A stretch of 64,000 nucleotides of DNA from Treponema sp. (lineage in GTDB: Bacteria > Spirochaetota > Spirochaetia > Treponematales > Treponemataceae): assembly GCA_017934745.1 (NCBI GenBank), contig JAGBIY010000051.1, forward strand, positions 1-64,000, in the 5' to 3' direction. Positions 17,402 through 26,542 of the stretch are shown here, piece after piece. How positions within the stretch are numbered: the stretch's first letter is position 1; each line of letters opens with the position of its first letter. Made by a program: the position numbers and the translations under genes. A model generated the notes under the pieces. That model saw nothing but the letters and a program-made list of their open reading frames with translations, was not told where the DNA came from and did no database searches.

Positions 17402-19471
17402 TCACACGGTGAACTGGGCCATCTGCTCCGCAATCTCAGAAATCGAATCCTTCATCTTCACGGATATATCAGAAAGCTCCGAACCGGACATATCGATTCT
17501 CTTCGCACCTGAAGACATCTCGTCCATGCACTCCTTCATCGACCTTGTTGAATCCTGAAGTCCATTCATGTTCTGCAATATGAGCTTGTTCCCCTCTGTC
17601 ATCTTCTTCGCGGCCTCGGTGACTTCGAGAGTGCTCGCATTCATGGAAGGCAGCGTCTCCATCACCTGCTTTAAGCCTTCGTTCTGCTCCTCCATGGCGA
17701 GCTTTATCTGCTTCACAATCTGGTTCGTCCTCATGATTTCGCTCGACACGGCGTTGAATGACTTGCTCGACTCCTGCGAAGCGTTCACGACCTCGACGAT
17801 GGAGTGCTGGATGCTCTTCAGCTGCTCGCCGATTGTCTTGGACTGCGCGGAGGAAGTCTCCGAAAGTTTCCTGATTTCATCGGCGACGACCGCGAATCCC
17901 TTTCCAGCGTCCCCCGCATGGGCGGCCTCGATAGCGGCGTTCATGGCCAAGAGGTTCGTCTGGCTCGCGATGCTGGCGATGGCCGTGTTGGCCTCCTGCA
18001 GCATCTTCGACATCTCCTCGATTTGCTCGATTTTCTCGTTCACGGCCTTCTGCTTGGTCTGCCCTGTCTGAGCCTCGGACTCAAGCGACGTGAACGACGA
18101 CGCCATGCTGTCCACGGACGTGTTGACGCTCCTGATGTTGGCGACCATCTCCTCGACCGCGCTCGAAGCGGAGGCGACCCCCTCGGACTGCTCGCTTATC
18201 ATGCGCTCAAGAGAGTCGATGTTCGACGTTATCTCGTCGACCGCATTGGAAGTGGCCGAGACGTTCCCCGTCTGGACCGCAATCTGCTCGTGCACGCCGT
18301 CGATGTTGGCGATTATCTGGGAAATTGAGCTTGCAGTGTTGTCGATGGAGGCCGTCATGGCGACACCGACAGTGGAAAGCCTCTTCTCTGAATTCTTCAC
18401 GGTTCCGATTATGTCCTGGAATTTCTGCAGGAACTTGTTCTCCTCGTCCACAAGCTCGTCGAAAACCTTGAACGACGAACTTCCGCCATTCACTTCGACC
18501 CTCTTCGTCAAATCCGCGTTCCCTGAAGACAGCTCCGAGACAGCGTTCTTCAAGACACGGAGCCTGGAGACGATGCTGAGTATCGCTATGACAAGAAAAT
18601 AAATGAGGACGATGAGTCCTGTTATGGAAGCGAACGGAACGAGCGAGTACTTGAGTAATTTCGCCGTAGTGAATGGAGCGTACTGAACAATGTGCCAGTT
18701 CACAAGCTCAAGGGGCGCGAGGAGGTACTCTCCTGCGACGGAGCTTTCGAATTTGATAGAGGAAGGCTTGCTGTCGATTTTCTTCAAGAACGGAAGCTTG
18801 TCGTAAATGCTCAGTTTGTCCTTGAGGATGCTCGAATCGGCGGCGCCTGTAATCTCGTCCTTGTCGTTGTAGAGGTACATGACAATTCCGTCGTCCAAAT
18901 CCTTGTACATCAAGTCGATGAACTGCTGAAGGGGGATTCCAGTGCCGACCATTCCGACCGGTTTCCCGTTGTCGCGCACGACCGCATTCACCCAAAGCGA
19001 CGTTGACTTCAGGGCATCGTTGTAGTTTATGTTGAAGTTGTACTCTTCCGTCTCGTACAAAGTCATGTTGTACCAGTAGTCCGACGGAGCAGACGGATTC
19101 ACAGTGTATGAATACTTCATGCCGCTCCAGAATTCCAAATCGGAATCGCTGGTCCAGTAAAGAGACTTGCTCAAAAACGAATCCTGGAACGCCAAAAAAT
19201 CATTCCATGCGGCAGGCTTGACATCCTCGTCCTTCGGATTGACCAGATACTTCACGATTGAAGGTGACTTGACCATCTGACGGACGAGGGTCAGCTGCTC
19301 GCTCATGTTCGCATCGAATTCAAGAGTACGAAGACGCGAATGAAGATTCATGCGCTCGTCCATGTCATCCTTGAAATTCTTCCTCGCAAGCCTGGTCACC
19401 ACGAACAAATCCGCGACAAACAGAACGACCGCACAAACAGCGAACAAAAAACGCTTCGAAAGCTTCTTCAT
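17402..19471 (-). CDS. Methyl-accepting chemotaxis protein
   Basis: This 689-residue receptor has an N-terminal TM helix, a periplasmic Cache-type sensor (about 35-290, with the [10 protein letters not shown] and [31 protein letters not shown] segments), a second TM near 295-315, and a long helical signalling domain. The hairpin tip EEMSKM...[39 protein letters not shown] is intact. The [12 protein letters not shown] segment is typical of amino-acid-type dCache domains, but the ligand is unknown. The ATG at 19471 has GGAG about ten bases upstream. It would signal through CheA/CheW to the flagellar motor encoded nearby. Confidence 0.92.
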   Translation of the reverse strand: MKKLSKRFLFAVCAVVLFVADLFVVTRLARKNFKDDMDERMNLHSRLRTLEFDANMSEQLTLVRQMVKSPSIVKYLVNPKDEDVKPAAWNDFLAFQDSFLSKSLYWTSDSDLEFWSGMKYSYTVNPSAPSDYWYNMTLYETEEYNFNINYNDALKSTSLWVNAVVRDNGKPVGMVGTGIPLQQFIDLMYKDLDDGIVMYLYNDKDEITGAADSSILKDKLSIYDKLPFLKKIDSKPSSIKFESSVAGEYLLAPLELVNWHIVQYAPFTTAKLLKYSLVPFASITGLIVLIYFLVIAILSIVSRLRVLKNAVSELSSGNADLTKRVEVNGGSSSFKVFDELVDEENKFLQKFQDIIGTVKNSEKRLSTVGVAMTASIDNTASSISQIIANIDGVHEQIAVQTGNVSATSNAVDEITSNIDSLERMISEQSEGVASASSAVEEMVANIRSVNTSVDSMASSFTSLESEAQTGQTKQKAVNEKIEQIEEMSKMLQEANTAIASIASQTNLLAMNAAIEAAHAGDAGKGFAVVADEIRKLSETSSAQSKTIGEQLKSIQHSIVEVVNASQESSKSFNAVSSEIMRTNQIVKQIKLAMEEQNEGLKQVMETLPSMNASTLEVTEAAKKMTEGNKLILQNMNGLQDSTRSMKECMDEMSSGAKRIDMSGSELSDISVKMKDSISEIAEQMAQFTV

Positions 19472-19583
19472 AAAAAAATTCTCCAAGATTTTCAATGTTA
19501 GCACCAATTATTTTAACACGTCTTACAGTTCTGTTTCAAACATAATCAACAACAAAATGAAAAATAGTCAACAAAAAACAAGT

Positions 19584-19612
19584 TTGACAGCGCTATCCAA
19601 ACGAAAGATAAT
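19584..19612 (+). promoter_or_regulatory. Consensus promoter for a leaderless methyltransferase mRNA
   Basis: A perfect TTGACA (19584-19589), a 17-base spacer and GATAAT (19607-19612) are followed by six bases and the ATG at 19619. No Shine-Dalgarno sequence is present. Confidence 0.75.
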
Positions 19613-19618
19613 CAAGAA

Positions 19619-20575
19619 ATGGGGAAAAAAATAAGGGCAGCGAACAACAGGACACTCTCTCTACTACCGGAGGAAATCGCCCCGCTAAAGGCGCGACTTT
19701 TGAGAGAAGAGGACATAACGAGTTGTACCGATGTAATCGGAAAGACACTCAACGGAGATGCGACGAGAATAATGGAGCGCCTCCCGGACGGATTCGCTGA
19801 CCTAATCATAATAGATCCCCCTTACAACCTCTCAAAAAACTTCAACGGCATGAGATTCAACGCAAGGGCAGAAAGCGACTACGAATCATACCTTTCGACA
19901 TGGTTCCCTGCCGTTTGCAGGAAGCTCAAGAGCGACGGCTCGCTCTACATGTGCGGCGACTGGAAATGCACGTCGGCTATGCAGAGGACAATCGAAAGGG
20001 AGCTTACGATAATGAACAGGATAACTTGGCAGAGGGAAAAGGGACGCGGCGCGAAATCGAACTGGAAAAACGGAATGGAGGACATCTGGTTCGCGGTGAA
20101 AGACCCAGAAAACTATTTTTTCAACGTGGATGCCGTTATGATGAAGCGGAAAGTGATTGCGCCGTACAAAATAGACGGGAAACCGAAAGACTGGAGCGAA
20201 AGCGCAGAGGGAAATTTTAGGCTCACCTGCCCTTCAAATTTCTGGGACGACATATCGGTTCCGTTCTGGTCGATGCCGGAGAACACTGACCATCCGACCC
20301 AGAAACCGGAGAAACTTTACGCAAAGCTGATACTGGCTTCGACAAGAGAAGGCGACATAGTGTTCGACCCTTTTCTCGGCAGCGGCACGGCCAGCGTAGT
20401 GGCGAAAAAGCTCGGAAGACGTTACTGCGGAATAGAGCAGAACGAGGAATACTGTCTCTGGGCGGAAAAAAGGCTCCTTCTGGCGGATTCGGACAAGTCG
20501 ATACAGGGATACTCGGACGGTGTTTTCTGGGAGCGGAACACGTCGCTCTCACGGACAAGGAAAAAGGAGAATTGA
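19619..20575 (+). CDS. Orphan site-specific DNA methyltransferase
   Basis: This 318-residue amino-methyltransferase has catalytic motif IV IDPPYN near residue 64 and the SAM-binding motif I FDPFLGSGTASVVAKKLGR near 248. The DPPY-first order with the target-recognition region between is the beta class (N6-adenine or N4-cytosine); DPPYN favours N6-adenine. HPTQKPEKL before motif I is a family hallmark. No restriction endonuclease gene is adjacent, so it may be a solitary regulatory or epigenetic enzyme. Its promoter is nearly ideal and predicts a leaderless message. Confidence 0.88.
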   Translation: MGKKIRAANNRTLSLLPEEIAPLKARLLREEDITSCTDVIGKTLNGDATRIMERLPDGFADLIIIDPPYNLSKNFNGMRFNARAESDYESYLSTWFPAVCRKLKSDGSLYMCGDWKCTSAMQRTIERELTIMNRITWQREKGRGAKSNWKNGMEDIWFAVKDPENYFFNVDAVMMKRKVIAPYKIDGKPKDWSESAEGNFRLTCPSNFWDDISVPFWSMPENTDHPTQKPEKLYAKLILASTREGDIVFDPFLGSGTASVVAKKLGRRYCGIEQNEEYCLWAEKRLLLADSDKSIQGYSDGVFWERNTSLSRTRKKEN

Positions 20576-20607
20576 ACACCACAAAATTCAAGAAAGCTCA
20601 TTCCATG

Positions 20608-20661
20608 AAAAAAAAGCGTTCCAGTTCGACACAATCGCAAAGACGCATCGACCTGGAACGC
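20608..20661 (-). terminator. Terminator after the fapA gene
   Basis: CTGGAACGC (20653-20661) pairs with GCGTTCCAG (20616-20624), with extra pairing (TCGA/TCGA) towards the loop. On the minus strand the stem is followed by eight Ts (20615-20608). It closes the flagellar/sigma-28 transcription unit. Confidence 0.8.
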
Positions 20662-20683
20662 CATATTTCCGGCACCGCTGGAA

Positions 20684-22660
20684 CTAATCCGAACTGAAAC
20701 CGTCTGGTCCCTTCATGTCGCTCAAATCCGGCTGCACATATTTTCTGCGCTCCACGAGGCGTGTCTCAGGATCAAGCTCGTACATGGCGGCCTTGACCTC
20801 GGAATGGATTTCCTTCTTCTCGTCCCTTATGTAGATTGTCACGCCTGAATAAAGAGTTCCAGAGACATAAACCCGTCCAGTACTCCTGAGCTGCTTGATT
20901 TTGTTCTGAATCTGGGTGATTTCCTCGTTGTACTCGCAACTCTGCTCCGTGACGGTCTCCTTCTCCGCGATGAACGCCTTCAGGCTCTCCTCCTTCTCCT
21001 TCGGCAAAGCCTTTCTCATCTTCTTCTGGTTCTCCAAAGCGACGATGTTCGCATCGATTTCGTCCATGCGCTTCATGTTCTCGTTCTGCAGGGACTGGAG
21101 ATTCTCAAGACGCTCCTTGAGTTTCGGGTCGACACCGACAGTAAGCTCCGTCGTTTTTCCAGCGACACCGATGGTCTTCGCGGAAATCATCTCGGTGGCC
21201 GAGAGGCGACCTCCAGCGATGTGCGCTTTCTTTCCTGTAAGGACAATCTTCTTCTGAGCCTTTACAACGCTGGACATTATCGATTCCTGAACAATCAGGT
21301 TCTCATCGACGTGGATTTCCGCGCTCTCTATGAACTTAGCCCAAAGGCTTCCCACACATTCTATTTTCGCCTCGTCTCGTCCGATGATTCCCTGGGAGAC
21401 GATGATGTTTCCGTCAGACTTCAAGTGGCAAGCTCCGACGTTTCCAGAAACCTCGATGTTGCCGGCAGCCTTTACCGAGAATCCGTCTTCGATATTGCCC
21501 TTGACGACGACCTTTCCATTGAAGTCCACGTTTCCGCCGTTCTTCAAGTTGACAGCGGCAAGCTCCATGACAGGCTCAATCGTAACCTTGTCGTTAACGA
21601 GAAGGACCTGGCCGTTCTCGTCCGCGATTATCGACATGCCGTCGTCTCCGACCCTCGTGCACTTTCCGACGGGAAGCGGGATGTCCTTTCCGTCGGAAGC
21701 CTCAAGATACTCCGCGAACAAAGTCTTTCCAGCCTTTCCCTTCTCAGCCGGCACCTTCCACGCGAGCTTGTCGCCTTTGACCCTGTTCTGGATTCTGTTC
21801 GTCTCCTTGAAGTTGATTTGTCCGTTGTCGTTCTCAGTAGCCTTGATTTTTGACTTGTCCGTCTCGAAGTCATAAACGATGTAAGCGTCCTTTCCGTTGA
21901 CAGGAGGAATCTCCTCCGCCACCACGACAGGCGCATTGTATACAGGCATGTCCACGAGATTGGAGATTTTCTCGTCCGATATTCCGGCAAGGATTCCCTG
22001 CCCCTCGACTGCCTTTCTTACCTGCTCGAAAGTTATGTCGGCTCCACCGACATCAGGAGGCGTAACCGTGACAAAGACCGATTTCTTGTCCTTTGCGATG
22101 TCCACAACGAAAACAGTGTCGTTGGCCGGTATGTGGTTGTATTTTCCGATGATTTCGTAGGTATCGTCGGTTCCTGTTTTTGCCAATTCTTCAATCTTCT
22201 TTTTGTCGAACTCAACTGTGTCCGAACGGAAATTCAAGTCGCTGATTATGTCGGAAGCCTTCACATTCGAGCCGCCATTTTGAGGAAGAACAACCTTCAA
22301 AGCGATGTCCGAAGCGAAACGGTGTATATAGTACACGCCGTTGATGATGTTGCTCTCCTTGCTCTCCGACTCTTCCGAACCGCCTGCAGCCTCCGCGACT
22401 TTTGAGTGGTGCTTTTTGACGACCGTAGTCGGATTCTGGTAGACGCGAATGGCCCACGGCTTTTTCGCGAAACCGAGAACACCGTTGAAACCGCGCTCTA
22501 CGACTTCGTACTCAAGATTTGAAACTTTTGTCTCGAATTGGACAGCCGCATCGGCAAGAGCCTCGTCAAGAGTGTCAGCCCTGACTTCGATGCTTTCGAT
22601 GCCCTTGTCGACAGAAAGCATCTCCGCCAAATCCTTTTTAATCCTATCAATTTTTACCAT
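20684..22660 (-). CDS. fapA: FapA family (DUF342) protein
   Basis: This 658-residue cytoplasmic protein has a basic N-terminal domain (about 1-75), a central region of repeated short beta segments with glycine-rich turns (NGGNVDFNGKVVVKGNIEDGFSV-type pattern, about 390-500) resembling a right-handed beta solenoid, then a coiled coil (about 525-600). That architecture is the FapA/DUF342 family, found next to flagellar genes in spirochaetes and linked to cell-surface or flagellar assembly and localisation. It follows fliA and is the last gene of the flagellar block. GAGAGG precedes the ATG. Confidence 0.8.
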   Translation of the reverse strand: MVKIDRIKKDLAEMLSVDKGIESIEVRADTLDEALADAAVQFETKVSNLEYEVVERGFNGVLGFAKKPWAIRVYQNPTTVVKKHHSKVAEAAGGSEESESKESNIINGVYYIHRFASDIALKVVLPQNGGSNVKASDIISDLNFRSDTVEFDKKKIEELAKTGTDDTYEIIGKYNHIPANDTVFVVDIAKDKKSVFVTVTPPDVGGADITFEQVRKAVEGQGILAGISDEKISNLVDMPVYNAPVVVAEEIPPVNGKDAYIVYDFETDKSKIKATENDNGQINFKETNRIQNRVKGDKLAWKVPAEKGKAGKTLFAEYLEASDGKDIPLPVGKCTRVGDDGMSIIADENGQVLLVNDKVTIEPVMELAAVNLKNGGNVDFNGKVVVKGNIEDGFSVKAAGNIEVSGNVGACHLKSDGNIIVSQGIIGRDEAKIECVGSLWAKFIESAEIHVDENLIVQESIMSSVVKAQKKIVLTGKKAHIAGGRLSATEMISAKTIGVAGKTTELTVGVDPKLKERLENLQSLQNENMKRMDEIDANIVALENQKKMRKALPKEKEESLKAFIAEKETVTEQSCEYNEEITQIQNKIKQLRSTGRVYVSGTLYSGVTIYIRDEKKEIHSEVKAAMYELDPETRLVERRKYVQPDLSDMKGPDGFSSD

Positions 22661-22726
22661 ACAATCCTCTCAAAAGTCCCGGCAAATAAAAATCTGGCAA
22701 CTCCACAAGAAGCCGCCAAAACCGCA

Positions 22727-23524
22727 TCAAAAAATACCCTTTCTGAAATTGGTCAGCTTCGCCCTCAAATGAAGATTCGCATTCGAATGCAATTGGGAAA
22801 TCCGCGACTCAGAGACATCAAGCACCTGGCCAATCTCCTTGAAAGTCAAATCCTCATGATAGTACAAAACTATCACCATCTTCTCCTTCTCAGGCAACTC
22901 ATTTATCGCCTGGATGATGACTTTCCTCACCTCGTCGCGCTCGACCTGCACGTCAGGATTCAGGCTCTGCGGAGACTCTATGCTGTCCCCTATCGAAACA
23001 TGGTCGCTGTCGTCGCCAGAATACCAGACATCGTTCAACGACAACACGCTTGTTCCGCTAATCTTCATCACGGTGTGCTGATACTCTTCCTCCGTGATGT
23101 TCATCTCTTTCGCGATTTCGGCATCGGTAGCGGGTCTGGAAAGCTTCGCCTCCAACTCGCTTATCGTATCCTCAATCTCCCTTGTCTTCTGCCTGACGGA
23201 GCGAGGAACCCAGTCGAGCTGCCTCATCTCGTCAAAAATGGCCCCACGGATGCGGGTGACGGCATAAGTCTTGAATTTCACTTTCTTGCTCAAATCATAC
23301 TTGTTTATAGCATCAAGCAAACCGAACTGTCCGAAGCCAACCAAATCGTCGAATTCCATGCTCGCAGGAAGCCCGACCGAAACTTTTCCAGCGACATACT
23401 TCACAAGCGGCATATATTTTCTGATGATTTTATCACGCAAAGTCGGAGACTTGTTTTTTGCGAATTGAACCCAGAGAGCGTCTTCTTCTTCATCATTTAT
23501 GATTTGTGACTTTGCAATATCCAT
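22727..23524 (-). CDS. fliA: RNA polymerase sigma factor FliA (sigma-28/WhiG family)
   Basis: This 265-residue sigma-70 family protein has region 2 (LVKYVAGKVSVGLPASMEFDDLVGFGQFGLLDAI, then FKTYAVTRIRGAIFDEMRQLDWVPRSVR), region 3, and region 4 (LPEKEKMVIVLYYHEDLTFKEIGQVLDVSESRISQLHSNA). The RGAIFDEMR-DWVPRSVR stretch is diagnostic for FliA/WhiG. It directs late flagellar, flagellin and chemotaxis transcription. The ATG at 23524 has GGGG just upstream; a further seven in-frame codons lie before it. Its position downstream of flhF and flhG is conserved in treponemes. Confidence 0.93.
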   Translation of the reverse strand: MDIAKSQIINDEEEDALWVQFAKNKSPTLRDKIIRKYMPLVKYVAGKVSVGLPASMEFDDLVGFGQFGLLDAINKYDLSKKVKFKTYAVTRIRGAIFDEMRQLDWVPRSVRQKTREIEDTISELEAKLSRPATDAEIAKEMNITEEEYQHTVMKISGTSVLSLNDVWYSGDDSDHVSIGDSIESPQSLNPDVQVERDEVRKVIIQAINELPEKEKMVIVLYYHEDLTFKEIGQVLDVSESRISQLHSNANLHLRAKLTNFRKGIF

Positions 23525-23592
23525 TTCCCCACACCCTTTTTGCAAACTTATTTTTAACTAACTGGAAGCCCGTTTTTTATTTGAATAAAAAA

Positions 23593-24282
23593 TCATTCAT
23601 CGTCCTTCGACAAAATCGTCGATATGGCCTGCGCCATAAGCTGCGCGTTCTGCTCAGGAATGGCTGCAGAACTTGAACTGACGCTGGATGAACTTCCAGA
23701 ACTGACATCATCCACAGACTCAAAACTACCGGAAGACTCCGGCGACAAATCGTCTATAGGTGGCAAATCGGAAATATCTTCAGGTGACTGCTCAGATTTT
23801 TTCGTCATATCACCCAAATTCGAAGGTTTGAAAGCTGGAGCCGAAGCTGGCTCGTCATCGCTGGAAGGAGTTTCGCTTTTTTCGCCATCTGCCGGCTCTG
23901 AAACCGCAGGGGCGGCAGATGCAGCAGGTTCCGCAGCCTCATTCGCACGAGCCAGAGCATCCGCCCCCAAAGAGCGTCTGTTGTTTTCGACTGAAAATTT
24001 TGGAGAATACTCATCATCTGGAAGCACATCGTCATCCACCGTGATGTTCACGACGGAGCCGCTCGTTCCTGCCGGTGAGTCAATGTCTGACGGCGCGCCT
24101 GCCGACGACAAAAAAAACGAATATACAAAAGACACACCGACCGCAATGGCAGAGAAAACCACGGCAAAAATTAAAGCGCGCAAAAGAATGTGACCGAAAT
24201 TGACTCCAGAAATAAGCCCTATAAAAAAAGATAGACAAAACCCTACTATCGCAGCAATGGTTATATACTTCGGGTTTATCAT
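23593..24282 (-). CDS. Small membrane protein of the flagellar block
   Basis: This 229-residue protein has two hydrophobic segments at the N terminus (about residues 5-25 and 32-56), then an acidic, Ser/Pro/Ala-rich, low-complexity tail ending in a short helix with AQLMAQAISTILSKDDE. I do not recognise a named family. The same slot between flhG and fliA is filled by a small hypothetical membrane protein in other treponemes, so a flagellar role is plausible but unproven. GGAGGAAGGGG precedes the ATG, and a promoter lies directly upstream. Confidence 0.65.
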   Translation of the reverse strand: MINPKYITIAAIVGFCLSFFIGLISGVNFGHILLRALIFAVVFSAIAVGVSFVYSFFLSSAGAPSDIDSPAGTSGSVVNITVDDDVLPDDEYSPKFSVENNRRSLGADALARANEAAEPAASAAPAVSEPADGEKSETPSSDDEPASAPAFKPSNLGDMTKKSEQSPEDISDLPPIDDLSPESSGSFESVDDVSSGSSSSVSSSSAAIPEQNAQLMAQAISTILSKDDE

Positions 24283-24304
24283 TCCCCTTCCTCCCTCAAT
24301 TTTC

Positions 24305-24333
24305 AGATTAAGATAAAAAAAACGTTAGGTCAA
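24305..24333 (-). promoter_or_regulatory. Promoter for the membrane protein-fliA-fapA unit
   Basis: On the minus strand TTGACC (24333-24328), a 17-base spacer and TAATCT (24310-24305) precede the gene starting at 24282. It lies in the 113-base gap after flhG, so the sigma-28 gene could be transcribed separately from the upstream export genes. Confidence 0.55.
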
Positions 24334-24395
24334 GTTTTTATTTTCCAACGACACTCTTCCATTGTAAAGCAGAAAATTCAAAAACTGTGAAAAAA

Positions 24396-25238
24396 TCAGT
24401 TGCGCTTAAGAAATTTTTTCAAGAACGACGAAACCCCCTCCGCGTTTCCAACTTCCTGCTTGTCAATTTTCGCGATTATGTTCTTCACGCACAAGGACGG
24501 CTTGGAATTGGGATTTATCGACATGAACGGTTTCTGTCTGCTGACGGATGCCTGAACGACAGGATCCTCGTAGATGCATCCGACATACTCGACTTTGTAG
24601 TTCAAGAACTGGGAGACTATGCTGACGATTCTTTCGGACACGCGCTTGCCCTCCGCATCGGAATGGACCCTGTTAACAAGCAGCTTTATGCTCATCTCGC
24701 GGTCGACATACTCGGTGGTTATTATCTTTATCATTCCGTATGCGTCCGTTATGGCGGTAGGCTCCGGAGTCGTGACGACACAAACCTCGTCCGCAGCGGC
24801 CACGAACTGCAGGACGTTGTTCGCGATTCCGGCTCCCGTATCCACGATTATGATGTCGGCATTGCTCAACTGGCTGAACTGCTCGGCGAAATCGTCAAGC
24901 TCGTCGACGGAAAGGTTCGCGATTTTTGAAAAACCGTTAGCGCCCGCGATGAATTTGAAGCCGTATTCCGTGTCGGTTATGATTTCCTGCATCGATTTCT
25001 GCTTGTTTATGACCTGCATGAGGTTGTACTGAGGAACGACATTCAACAGCACGTTTATGTTGGCCAATCCCAAATCGCCGTCAATCAATATGACCTTTTT
25101 TCCCTGCTGGGCATATCCAATAGCCATGTTCACTGCGATATTGGTCTTTCCAACACCACCTTTTCCACTTGTGACAGCTATTATTTTCGTCTTGTGTCCA
25201 GACATCAATTCGCGAAGTTCCTGCGCCTGATCTTCCAT
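24396..25238 (-). CDS. flhG: FlhG (MinD/ParA-like flagellar number ATPase)
   Basis: This 280-residue cytoplasmic ATPase has a deviant Walker A, SGKGGVGKT (about 24-32), the switch DGDLGLANINVLL, and IIVDTGAGIANNV. A C-terminal amphipathic helix (VSSFLKKFLKRN) fits the membrane-targeting motif of the family. With FlhF it sets number and placement of flagella; in spirochaetes this concerns the subpolar periplasmic filaments. The ATG at 25238 has AGGA eight bases upstream, while the ATG three codons earlier sits too close to the same site. Confidence 0.9.
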   Translation of the reverse strand: MEDQAQELRELMSGHKTKIIAVTSGKGGVGKTNIAVNMAIGYAQQGKKVILIDGDLGLANINVLLNVVPQYNLMQVINKQKSMQEIITDTEYGFKFIAGANGFSKIANLSVDELDDFAEQFSQLSNADIIIVDTGAGIANNVLQFVAAADEVCVVTTPEPTAITDAYGMIKIITTEYVDREMSIKLLVNRVHSDAEGKRVSERIVSIVSQFLNYKVEYVGCIYEDPVVQASVSRQKPFMSINPNSKPSLCVKNIIAKIDKQEVGNAEGVSSFLKKFLKRN

Positions 25239-25261
25239 AATAAACATCCTATTTTATTTAA

Positions 25262-26542
25262 TTACGATTCTGATTTTTCAGAAAACACTTCTTCGATATG
25301 ATTCCTGTCGATTTGGAAATCATTCAAATTCGTCAAAAACTTGACAACCGATGCACGCTCGATTTTCTTCGGAACCTGCTGTCCATCAGTTATGTACGCT
25401 ATCGGCTTGTGCTTTTCAGAAAGAACGCTCAGCACATTTCCGAACGCAGTCGTCTCATCGCACTTGGTTATTATCACCGAGTCGTATTTGAACTGCTCGT
25501 ATACTTGAATTATCGACACCAAATCCCGAGCCTTTACAGAAGCGGTTATCGTGAGGTAAACATCCTTGTTCATCCCAGGAATCTCCAATATGCCGCGCAT
25601 CTTTCCAATGCTCTCGAAATCGTTCGGGCTGTATCCAGGAGTGTCGATGAAAAGCACGTCCAAGGAATTTCTGTATGTGTCAAAAATCTGCTTCACATCA
25701 GCGGCGCTCTCGGCCTTGTCAACAGCGACATCCATCAAGACACCGAAACGCCGGAGCTGCTCTTCCGCACCGACCCTCGTGTGGTCGATTGTTATCATAC
25801 GAATTGACGGTTTCGGCTGCTTCTTCAGGTTGGCGTTCTTCAAAAGGGTTCCCGCGAGTTTCGCAATCGTCGTCGTCTTTCCGACACCAGTCGGTCCCAC
25901 GAGAATTATCACATGGGGCGCCCTGCGCTTGGTCTCAGGATAGATGGCAATGGACTTTCCGATCCAATCGACGACAGTCCTCTGGACAAATTCAAAATCG
26001 TCCAGCTGTTCGACAGACAACTCGCCTTTCAGCCGATTCTTAATATCATTTATGTAAGAAAGAGAGAATTCGTTTTGGATAAGAAGATTCTCGATTTTCT
26101 GAATCGACTGGTGCTCGGAAGAAGACGCAGCGACAGAAAGGTTCGACAGTTTAGAATTGACAGAATCCTGCAGTTCCTCAAGTTTCTTGTCGATTGCCGC
26201 AAGCTGCTTCAAGGACAAAGCGTTTCCCGGCCCTCCCGTTATCTTGTCAATCAACTCCTGCCTGTTTTTGTCAAAAGACTCCGACGACGACAAAGGACCG
26301 GGCTTCACGATGTACCGGACCTCGCAGTATTCCTTCTGCCCGAAGCCGAACAGACCGCCCTTCAATATCGTGCGCGCACCGATTATCTGGTATCTGGAAC
26401 CGAACATGTTGAACAACATCCGCTTACAGTCGTCTTCGTTCCGTCCTGTAAGTTTTTTCGGCTCACTGTCGCTCATCATGGCCGCCAACGGATTAATGTC
26501 GTTTCTATTTGGAGCATTCAAATCATTGAAATCGTTAGGCAT
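25262..26542 (-). CDS. flhF: FlhF (SRP-type GTPase)
   Basis: This 426-residue protein has a variable N-terminal basic/helical region (1-200) and an SRP-type NG domain. The P-loop GPTGVGKTTT lies at about 216-225, followed by IDHTRVGAEEQLRRFG, DTPGYSPND and TKCDET. FlhF recruits early flagellar components to the cell pole region and is regulated by FlhG, encoded just downstream. Its ATG has GGAG six bases upstream and lies within the end of flhA (8-base overlap). Confidence 0.92.
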   Translation of the reverse strand: MPNDFNDLNAPNRNDINPLAAMMSDSEPKKLTGRNEDDCKRMLFNMFGSRYQIIGARTILKGGLFGFGQKEYCEVRYIVKPGPLSSSESFDKNRQELIDKITGGPGNALSLKQLAAIDKKLEELQDSVNSKLSNLSVAASSSEHQSIQKIENLLIQNEFSLSYINDIKNRLKGELSVEQLDDFEFVQRTVVDWIGKSIAIYPETKRRAPHVIILVGPTGVGKTTTIAKLAGTLLKNANLKKQPKPSIRMITIDHTRVGAEEQLRRFGVLMDVAVDKAESAADVKQIFDTYRNSLDVLFIDTPGYSPNDFESIGKMRGILEIPGMNKDVYLTITASVKARDLVSIIQVYEQFKYDSVIITKCDETTAFGNVLSVLSEKHKPIAYITDGQQVPKKIERASVVKFLTNLNDFQIDRNHIEEVFSEKSES

